DNA from: Gracilaria caudata | Taxonomy: Eukaryota; Rhodophyta; Florideophyceae; Gracilariales; Gracilariaceae | Reading direction: 5' to 3' | NCBI GenBank assembly: GCA_030374735.1 | Contig: JASCIV010000815.1 | Span: 1 to 11,803, forward strand | Length of the DNA: 11,803 nucleotides | Program-made: the position numbers and the translations under genes | Shown: one piece after another, positions 6,775 to 11,803 of the stretch | How the letters are laid out: each line of letters starts with the position of its first letter | Position numbering within the stretch: the stretch's first letter is position 1 | Notes under the pieces: generated by a model | Database searches by the model: none | Seen by the model: the letters and a program-made list of their open reading frames with translations, nothing else | Told to the model about the DNA's origin: nothing

Positions 6775-6817
6775 AACTTACTAAAATTACACTAGCATAG
6801 TAAATATAATTTAACAG

Positions 6818-6846
6818 TTGCTTGCTTATTCTTGTAATGCTATAAT
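6818..6846 (+). promoter_or_regulatory. Sigma70-type promoter of ffs
   Basis: TTGCTT (6818-6823), a 17-nt spacer and a perfect TATAAT (6841-6846), the latter preceded by TG at 6838-6839 (extended -10). The predicted start at about 6853-6856 sits immediately before the first base pair of the SRP RNA terminal stem (6857). Independent agreement of promoter and RNA 5' end makes this the best-supported promoter in the window. Confidence 0.8.
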
Positions 6847-6856
6847 CTTAATTATA

Positions 6857-6943
6857 CTCGGAAAATACATTATTAATAGCTTAAACTTGTCAGGACTGGA
6901 AAGTAGCAGCAATTCAGCTCAATTACATAAGGTGTTTTCCGGG
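6857..6943 (+). ncRNA. ffs: Plastid signal recognition particle RNA (4.5S-like)
   Basis: A small SRP RNA of about 87 nt. The apical domain carries the SRP54/Ffh-binding motif: GTCAGG (6889-6894), a 3-bp stem ACT/AGT closing a GGAA tetraloop (6898-6901), then AGCAGC (6905-6910), all in the canonical order. A 12-bp terminal stem joins 6857-6868 to 6932-6943 (core CGGAAAATA with TGTTTTCCG, one internal U-G pair). A short AGCT/AGCT helix (6878-6881 with 6916-6919) bridges the two parts. T-rich sequence follows at once and may end transcription. It would guide co-translational insertion of thylakoid proteins with plastid SRP54. Red algal plastids are known to keep this gene, although it is often left out of annotations. 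Exact ends are inferred from the stem. Confidence 0.93.
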
Positions 6944-7080
6944 TTTTATTATTTTATAGTAATATCAAAGTTCATATAATACACATACCAATTATTAATA
7001 AATAAAAAGATAATATTTATAATATTCAATATTTAAACATCGATATTAATAATTATAATTCAATAGAATTTGAAAACGAC

Positions 7081-8088
7081 ATGAAATCATCAATCATGCA
7101 AGGAGCCCGAATTATTTCTGTAGGCTCTGCTGTTCCAGATCTATGTATCAATAATAAAGATATTAGCAAAATCGTCGAAACGTCAGATGAATGGATAGTA
7201 ACTAGAACAGGCATCAAAGAAAGACGAGTATTAACAGGTGCAAATAAATCAGTAGTGGATCTTGCTTACCGTGCTAGTATGAAAGCATTAAATAAAATTC
7301 ATATGGACCCTTTAGAAATAGATCTTATTATATTAGCAACATCAAGCCCTAATGATCTTTTTGGTAGTGCAAGTCAAGTGCAAGCAAAAATTGGAGCTAA
7401 AAAAGCAGTTGCATTTGACCTAACTGCAGCATGTTCAGGATTTGTATTAGCCATTGTAACAGCTACACAGTTTATACAAAATGGTAGTTACAAAAATATT
7501 CTTATAATTGGAGCAGATGTTTTATCAAAATGGATCGATTGGTCAGACCGTAAAACCTGTATACTATTTGGTGATGGAGCTGGGGCAGCTATTATACAAG
7601 CATGTTCTGAAGAAGATAATGCAATTTTAGGATTTCAACTAAACACAGATGGAAAACAATCTGACGAACTATCAATTATATATAAAGAGGATGTTTCTCC
7701 TCTCAATACTTTTAAACTTTTTAAAGGTCAATTTCAATATATTTCAATGAATGGCAAAGAAGTGTATAAATTTGCTGTATCAAAAGTTCCCGCTAGTATC
7801 ACGAAATGTCTTAATGCTCTACATCTATCAACAAAAGACATTAATTGGCTTTTATTGCACCAAGCTAACAAAAGAATTTTAAAAGCTGTAGCAGATAGAC
7901 TATCTATTGATACCTGTAAAATAATTTCAAACCTAAGCAAGTATGGCAATACTTCAGCTGCATCAATACCATTAGCACTCGACGAAGCATTACAAAATAA
8001 TAAAATTACGAAGGAGGATATTATAGTAATTTCTGGTTTTGGTGCAGGACTAACTTGGGGCACAGTTGTAATTAAATGGAAATGTTAA
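7081..8088 (+). CDS. fabH: 3-oxoacyl-ACP synthase III (FabH / KAS III)
   Basis: KAS III starts type II fatty acid synthesis in the plastid by condensing acetyl-CoA with malonyl-ACP. The 335-residue protein has the thiolase fold with an intact catalytic triad: Cys118 in DLTAACSGF, His260 in LLLHQANKRI and Asn290 in YGNTSAASIPLAL. Other signatures are the substrate-site region SDEWIVTRTGIKERR (35-49), GDGAGAA (164-170) and the end GFGAGLTWGTVVIKW. The length is slightly over the usual 320-330. An ATG at codon 6 (7096) would give MQGARIISVGSAVP, closer to the common FabH start; neither ATG has a Shine-Dalgarno, so the first is kept provisionally. It lies between ffs and psbX; the malonyl-CoA source (accD) is two genes downstream. 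Confidence 0.96.
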   Translation: MKSSIMQGARIISVGSAVPDLCINNKDISKIVETSDEWIVTRTGIKERRVLTGANKSVVDLAYRASMKALNKIHMDPLEIDLIILATSSPNDLFGSASQVQAKIGAKKAVAFDLTAACSGFVLAIVTATQFIQNGSYKNILIIGADVLSKWIDWSDRKTCILFGDGAGAAIIQACSEEDNAILGFQLNTDGKQSDELSIIYKEDVSPLNTFKLFKGQFQYISMNGKEVYKFAVSKVPASITKCLNALHLSTKDINWLLLHQANKRILKAVADRLSIDTCKIISNLSKYGNTSAASIPLALDEALQNNKITKEDIIVISGFGAGLTWGTVVIKWKC

Positions 8089-8110
8089 TAGAAAACACAA
8101 AAAGTTAAAT

Positions 8111-8159
8111 ATTTGAATAACCTATATTACAATATAGGAACAATCTATAAGATTCAAAT
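8111..8159 (+). terminator. Nested inverted repeat between fabH and psbX
   Basis: An outer 8-bp repeat ATTTGAAT (8111-8118) with ATTCAAAT (8152-8159) encloses an inner perfect repeat CCTATATT (8121-8128) with AATATAGG (8131-8138). The structure starts 23 nt after the fabH stop. No T run follows. A 3' processing or stabilising structure for fabH is the likeliest role; a leader element of psbX is the alternative. Confidence 0.4.
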
Positions 8160-8241
8160 TAAATAATAAAATAATTCAATATTTTATCTATTTAATTTAT
8201 AAATCCATTTTTCAGAAATTATTAATAAAGGATAATTCATA

Positions 8242-8361
8242 ATGACATCATCATTATCTAGTTTTTTTAACAGTTTAATCTTAGGTGCTTTAATTGTTGT
8301 ATTACCTATTACACTAGCACTTTTATTTGTTAGTCAGAAAGATAAAACCTTAAGAAATTAA
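8242..8361 (+). CDS. psbX: Photosystem II protein X (PsbX)
   Basis: A 39-residue single-span PSII peptide read by eye. It starts MTSSLSSFFNSLILGALIVV, continues with LPITLALLFVSQKDK and ends TLRN, matching plastid PsbX in length and pattern (MTxSLxxF, a hydrophobic helix, a charged stromal tail). PsbX sits beside cytochrome b559 and affects quinone binding at QB. A good Shine-Dalgarno (AAGGA, 8228-8232) lies 9 nt before the ATG. It stands alone between fabH and accD with stem-loops on both sides. Red algal and cyanobacterial PsbX are plastid- or genome-encoded; in green plants the gene is nuclear. Confidence 0.95.
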   Translation: MTSSLSSFFNSLILGALIVVLPITLALLFVSQKDKTLRN

Positions 8362-8400
8362 ATATTTGATCTTATCTTAATGCATCTATTTAATGAACAG

Positions 8401-8448
8401 GAAAAACACATTTATGCAGATTACTATAATCTGTAACTATGTTTTTTC
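8401..8448 (+). terminator. Hairpin with T-run after psbX
   Basis: An inner hairpin CAGATTA-CTA-TAATCTG (8417-8433; 7 bp, extendable by a G-U and an A-T pair) lies inside an outer arm GAAAAA (8401-8406) facing the T6-C tract at 8442-8448. It sits 40 nt past the psbX stop and 70 nt before accD. The T tract makes a terminator plausible, and a 3' stability role is equally possible. Confidence 0.55.
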
Positions 8449-8516
8449 TTATAAATTGAATATCACATATTAACAACTAATTTAATTGTAAAAATTTATA
8501 AATCATTTCATTTCAT

Positions 8517-9380
8517 ATGTCTTTATCAGAATGGTTAAATATTAAACGGAATACATCCTTAATAAACAATATAAAAGAAACAAACTTAAATGTTCCCGAA
8601 GGGTTATGGGTTAAGTGTAGTAAATGCAGTCTACTTATGTACTATAAAGCTTTAGAAAAAAACTTTAAAACATGCCCTAAATGTGAACATCATTTTCCAA
8701 CCACCAGTCAAGACAGAATAAAAAAACTTATTGATAAAAATACATGGCAGCCTATTAATACATACTTAACTTCAACAGATCCGCTTGGTTTTTCTGATAG
8801 AAAATTATATAGTAAACGATTACTAGACATGAAAATACAGACTGGCTTATTTGACGCTGTACAAACAGGTTTAGGTAATGTTTTTGGTATTCCTATTGCT
8901 CTAGGAATCATGGATTTTCGATTTATGGGAGGAAGCATGGGATCTGTGGTAGGCGAAAAACTTACTAGATTAATTGAAAAAGGCACGAGTCAGAAAATAG
9001 CTGTGGTAATTGTATGCGCTTCAGGAGGAGCAAGAATGCAAGAGGGTATGCTAAGTCTAATGCAAATGGCAAAAATTTCTTCAGCTCTACAAAAACACAA
9101 ACAGCAAAAGCTACCCTACTTTCCTATTCTTACCTCTCCAACTACAGGAGGTGTAACAGCTAGTTTTGCTATGCTAGGAGATTTAATTATTGCAGAACCC
9201 AATGCATTAATAGCATTTGCTGGCAGAAGAGTCATAGAGCAAACAATAAAAGAAGATTTACCAGAGAACTTTCAAACATCTGAATATTTATTCAAACATG
9301 GATTTATAGACTTAATAATATCAAGAGCAGAATTAAAAACTAAACTTTATCAAATTTTATCTTTCTACTATAATAGCTAA
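8517..9380 (+). CDS. accD: Acetyl-CoA carboxylase carboxyltransferase beta subunit (AccD)
   Basis: AccD is the beta subunit of the carboxyltransferase half of heteromeric acetyl-CoA carboxylase; with AccA it moves CO2 from carboxybiotin to acetyl-CoA to form malonyl-CoA in the stroma. The 287-residue protein has the N-terminal four-cysteine zinc ribbon (Cys34, Cys37, Cys53, Cys56). Crotonase-fold motifs follow: RFMGGSMGSVVGEK (135-148), ASGGARMQEG (168-177), SPTTGGVTASFAMLGD (207-222) and IAFAGRRVIEQT (232-243). It has the bacterial length, without the long N-terminal extension of land-plant AccD. The ATG start has no Shine-Dalgarno. accA and accB are not in the window; red algal plastid genomes usually carry them elsewhere. 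Confidence 0.97.
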   Translation: MSLSEWLNIKRNTSLINNIKETNLNVPEGLWVKCSKCSLLMYYKALEKNFKTCPKCEHHFPTTSQDRIKKLIDKNTWQPINTYLTSTDPLGFSDRKLYSKRLLDMKIQTGLFDAVQTGLGNVFGIPIALGIMDFRFMGGSMGSVVGEKLTRLIEKGTSQKIAVVIVCASGGARMQEGMLSLMQMAKISSALQKHKQQKLPYFPILTSPTTGGVTASFAMLGDLIIAEPNALIAFAGRRVIEQTIKEDLPENFQTSEYLFKHGFIDLIISRAELKTKLYQILSFYYNS

Positions 9381-9589
9381 AAAGAAATTTTATAACTTAC
9401 TATATTTTAAATTCATCATAAAAGTTGAAGAATCCACTTAGCAATCAATCATATTGTAATTAAATTATTTGTTGTATAGAGTAAAATTACTAATTATAGT
9501 AAAATAAAAATTTAATAAATAGTAATTAAAGTATTATGTAATATATAATATATAAACTATTTGCTTAATTCAAGGATAATAAAAATCTT

Positions 9590-10084
9590 ATGATATCAAA
9601 CACTAAAATTCAGCTAAGTTTATTTGCTATTATCATTATTTTTGAGACTTTGCTAAATCAGGTTTATGCTATAGAATTAGATGAAGCAACAAGAACAGTA
9701 ACTTTAGAAGAGTCTGGAAAAACTATCATATTAACTCCAGAGCAAGTCAAAAGAGGTAAACGCCTTTTCAATAATTCATGCGCCCAGTGTCATAATGGTG
9801 GAATAACAAAAACAAACCCTAATATAGGCCTAGATCCTGAATCATTGAGTGGAGCGACACCTGTAAGAGATAATATTAACAATCTAATAGACTATATGAA
9901 AGATCCAACAAGTTACGATGGAGTTAATTCTATTGCTGAATTGCATCCAAGTATAAAAAGTGCAGAAATTTTTCCAAAGATGCGCAACCTAACAGATGAA
10001 GATCTATTTGCAATTGCAGGCCATATTCTAATTCAACCTAAAATTGCAGCAGAAAAATGGGGAGGAGGGAAAATATATTATTAA
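9590..10084 (+). CDS. psbV: Cytochrome c-550 of photosystem II (PsbV)
   Basis: PsbV is an extrinsic lumenal subunit that shields the PSII oxygen-evolving cluster in cyanobacteria and red algae. The 164-residue precursor has a signal peptide (1-27, cleavage after VYA) for the lumen and a 137-residue mature part starting IELDEATRTV, exactly the family length. Heme c attachment is at Cys64/Cys67 with axial His68 (CAQCH). His119 (ELHPS) becomes mature residue 92, the known second ligand, so bis-histidine ligation is intact. The C-terminus KWGGGKIYY is typical. AAGGA at 9572-9576 lies 13 nt before the ATG, rather distant for a Shine-Dalgarno. petJ, another lumenal cytochrome, follows 148 nt downstream. 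Confidence 0.98.
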   Translation: MISNTKIQLSLFAIIIIFETLLNQVYAIELDEATRTVTLEESGKTIILTPEQVKRGKRLFNNSCAQCHNGGITKTNPNIGLDPESLSGATPVRDNINNLIDYMKDPTSYDGVNSIAELHPSIKSAEIFPKMRNLTDEDLFAIAGHILIQPKIAAEKWGGGKIYY

Positions 10085-10232
10085 GAAATCAGATAAAAAT
10101 GAAATTAAACTAAAAACTAAAGTATTATTTATCTTATGTAAATTATCTTATATAAGCTATACATCATCAAAAATCAAATATAATATATATTAAGATTTCA
10201 TTTACTTTATCATTCTAAGGATATATAATTTT

Positions 10233-10559
10233 ATGAGATTGCTATTCACTTTTTTTATCATTTGGAATATTTTTACAAATAATGTTCAAACAACTTTTGC
10301 AGTAGATTTAGATGCTGGAGAACAAATTTTTTCAGCAAACTGTGCAGCTTGTCATGCAAATGGGAATAACGCAATTATGCCAGATAAAACACTAAAAAGT
10401 GATGCTTTATTAGAAAACGGTATGAATAGCATAGAAGCAATTACTAATCAAGTAAAAAATGGTAAAAATGCAATGCCTGCATTTGGTGGACGTTTGGCAG
10501 ATGAAGACATAGAAAATGTTGCTAATTACGTTTTAAGCAAGTCAGAAAACGGATGGTAA
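10233..10559 (+). CDS. petJ: Cytochrome c6 (PetJ)
   Basis: Cytochrome c6 is the soluble lumenal carrier from cytochrome b6f to photosystem I. The 108-residue precursor has a signal peptide (1-23, cleavage after TFA) and an 85-residue mature protein beginning VDLDAGEQIFSANC. Heme binds Cys37/Cys40 with His41 (CAACH; mature 14, 17, 18), and Met81 in NAMPAFGGRL is the sixth ligand (mature 58), as in other algal c6. The C-terminal helix (DEDIENVANYVLSKSENGW) is conserved. AAGGA at 10217-10221 lies 11 nt before the ATG. Its docking partner, PsaF, is encoded in the same window. A strong stem-loop follows at 10622-10658. Confidence 0.98.
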   Translation: MRLLFTFFIIWNIFTNNVQTTFAVDLDAGEQIFSANCAACHANGNNAIMPDKTLKSDALLENGMNSIEAITNQVKNGKNAMPAFGGRLADEDIENVANYVLSKSENGW

Positions 10560-10621
10560 CGTAACATAGTAAAATTATTAGATTACTTATAAGCTTAAGT
10601 ATTATATAAAATACTCAATCA

Positions 10622-10658
10622 AATAGATAGTTTATATTACTTAATATAGCTGTCTATT
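10622..10658 (+). terminator. Stem-loop after petJ
   Basis: An outer 9-bp arm AATAGATAG (10622-10630) pairs with CTGTCTATT (10650-10658) with one G-U wobble. An inner 6-bp stem TATATT/AATATA (10633-10638 with 10643-10648) closes an ACTT loop; only T10631, T10632 and G10649 are unpaired between them. It starts 63 nt after the petJ stop and 45 nt before carA, with no T run. Its probable role is as a petJ 3' end or RNA-stabilising element. Confidence 0.5.
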
Positions 10659-10702
10659 ATTCGTATATTAAGAACATTTATATATATTTCAAGATTTACT
10701 CA

Positions 10703-11803
10703 ATGACATATAATCGATATCCAGCAATTCTTATGTTAAAAGACGGTAAAATTTATAAAGGTTGGACTTTACTTAATTCTACTACATCTTTTGGAGAAGT
10801 TATATTTAATACGGGTATGACAGGGTATCAGGAAATAATGACAGATCCAAGCTACGCAGAACAAATCATAACTTTTACTTACCCAGAGATTGGTAATACA
10901 GGCATTAATTATAACGATAACGAATCAAATAAAATTCATATAAAAGGTATAGTAGTCAAAAATCTTTGTTTTTCACCAAATAACTGGAGAAAACAAGAAT
11001 CTTTCATCAGTTATATCATAACAAATAAAATACCTCATATTTTTGGCATAGATACAAGAGCATTGACTAAACACTTGAGAAAAACTGGTTCTATGAATGG
11101 ATGTATTTCAAGCCAATATTTAAATCCTGATTTACTGTCACTGAAACTTAAAGATATACCTCGAATAGAAGGAAGTGACTTAGTACAACAAGTTACAACA
11201 AGTAAGAGCTACGTATTTAAAGACTATTCCAATCAATATTTTTCATATTTACAATATAAAACAGACAAAACATATGGATATGGTTTAAAAATAATTGTAA
11301 TAGATTTTGGAGTTAAACATAATATTTTATCTAGATTGGATAATTATGGTTGCTCTACATACATATTACCTGCGACAACATCATACACAGAAATTCAATC
11401 ATATAATCCAGATGGTATTGTATTATCTAATGGCCCTGGAGATCCATCAGCTATCAAATATGCAATAAAAACAATAAAGAAAATTATAACTTATACTAAT
11501 CTACCTATATTTGGTATATGCATGGGACACCAAATAATAAGCTTAGCTTTAGAAGCTAAAACATTTAAGCTAAAATTTGGTCATAGAGGACTAAACCATC
11601 CTTCAGGTATTAAACAAAAAGCAGAAGTTACCAGTCAAAATCATGGCTTTGCTGTAACTAAAGAATCTTTATATGATAAAACTATAAATATTACGCACTT
11701 CAATCTAAATGATTCTACTGTAGCAGCTATATTTCATAGTAAAAAACCAATATTTTCAGTACAATACCATCCCGAAGCGAGCCCAGGACCACATGATTCA
11801 GAC
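10703..11803 (+). CDS. carA: Carbamoyl-phosphate synthase small subunit (CarA), 3' end cut by window
   Basis: CarA is the glutaminase subunit of carbamoyl-phosphate synthase: it releases ammonia from glutamine for the large subunit, feeding arginine and pyrimidine synthesis. The frame is open for 367 codons from ATG 10703 to the last base; only a short C-terminal piece (about 15-25 residues) should be missing. The N-terminal small-subunit domain shows LKDGKIYKG, GEVIFNTGMTGYQE, MTDPSYAEQIITFTYPEIGNTG and FGIDTRALTKHLR. The class I glutamine amidotransferase domain begins near 190: SNGPGDPS (242-249), nucleophile Cys273 in FGICMGHQ, SQNHGFAV, and His356/Glu358 in QYHPEASPGP. The catalytic triad is complete. 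The start has no Shine-Dalgarno. The large subunit gene carB is not here and is nuclear in red algae. Confidence 0.97.
   Translation, partial: MTYNRYPAILMLKDGKIYKGWTLLNSTTSFGEVIFNTGMTGYQEIMTDPSYAEQIITFTYPEIGNTGINYNDNESNKIHIKGIVVKNLCFSPNNWRKQESFISYIITNKIPHIFGIDTRALTKHLRKTGSMNGCISSQYLNPDLLSLKLKDIPRIEGSDLVQQVTTSKSYVFKDYSNQYFSYLQYKTDKTYGYGLKIIVIDFGVKHNILSRLDNYGCSTYILPATTSYTEIQSYNPDGIVLSNGPGDPSAIKYAIKTIKKIITYTNLPIFGICMGHQIISLALEAKTFKLKFGHRGLNHPSGIKQKAEVTSQNHGFAVTKESLYDKTINITHFNLNDSTVAAIFHSKKPIFSVQYHPEASPGPHDSD

Noticed and set aside
6975..6980. TATAAT upstream of fabH
   Set aside because: No -35 hexamer at 16-18 nt and a second TATAAT occurs at 7054-7059; neither can be preferred.
7734..8063. Minus-strand open frame of 109 codons
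   Set aside because: Antisense shadow of the conserved fabH C-terminal region.
8708..8986. Minus-strand open frame of 92 codons
   Set aside because: Antisense shadow of accD; no family resemblance.
9473..9500. TTGTAT-16 nt-TATAGT as a psbV promoter
   Set aside because: A possible promoter, but overlapping alternatives (TTGTAA with TATAGA at 9454-9480) fit about as well; not distinguishable from composition.
10147..10156. Perfect palindrome CTTATATAAG between psbV and petJ
   Set aside because: Short, AT-rich and without a flanking repeat or T run; chance is likely. A weak 7-bp pairing of 10091-10097 with 10128-10134 was dropped for the same reason.
1..11803. Search for a novel mobile, defence or repeat system
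   Set aside because: Every substantial frame belongs to a known red algal plastid family and the spacers are short; no repeat array, transposase, integrase, toxin or group I/II intron signature was seen.

Overview
The window is a compact, strongly AT-rich stretch of a red algal plastid genome, most likely from a florideophyte. The gene content supports this. Phycobilisome (apcD), PSII cytochrome c-550 (psbV) and cytochrome c6 (petJ) genes lie beside plastid-type reading frames (ycf37, ycf46, ycf52, ycf63), plastid-retained fabH, accD, carA and chlI, and a small bacterial-type SRP RNA. A free-living cyanobacterium would not show this base composition or clustering, and green plastids lack apcD, psbV, petJ, fabH and carA. 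I see no introns, transposons, CRISPR arrays or integrated foreign DNA.

Layout. Left end: the 5' part of ycf63 on the minus strand runs off the window. Next come trnV-UAC and trnR-UCU on the plus strand. A minus-strand block of chlI, psaM, ycf46 and rpl34 follows. ycf37 is on the plus strand, then trnP-UGG and ycf52 on the minus strand. From 5411 to the right edge everything is on the plus strand: psaF, psaJ, apcD, ffs, fabH, psbX, accD, psbV, petJ and a carA truncated by the window end. Four genes too short for simple ORF finding were read by eye (psaM, rpl34, psaJ, psbX), as were the ycf63 and carA fragments. No gene-free stretch exceeds 300 bases. The longest, 9381-9589 and 5210-5410, are AT-rich leaders with no clear gene.

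How the genes fit together. psaM, psaF and psaJ are PSI subunits, and petJ encodes the soluble electron donor that docks on PsaF. psbX and psbV serve PSII. apcD is a long-wavelength phycobilisome core emitter, chlI belongs to chlorophyll synthesis, and ycf37 probably to PSI assembly. fabH and accD supply plastid fatty acid synthesis, ycf63 is a lipid-transport-type permease, and carA feeds arginine and pyrimidine synthesis. ffs gives the plastid SRP its RNA.

Regulatory signals. The clearest promoter is a sigma70-type one with 17-nt spacing in front of ffs. Stem-loops follow psaM, psaJ, fabH, psbX and petJ. Shine-Dalgarno sequences are clear before psaM, psaF, psbX, psbV and petJ and missing before most others. 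psaF starts with GTG, and chlI has no ATG near its conserved N-terminus. I did not find an undescribed biological system. The points most worth checking are the non-ATG starts, the SRP RNA, the chlI/trnR tail-to-tail abutment and the 3' stem-loops.
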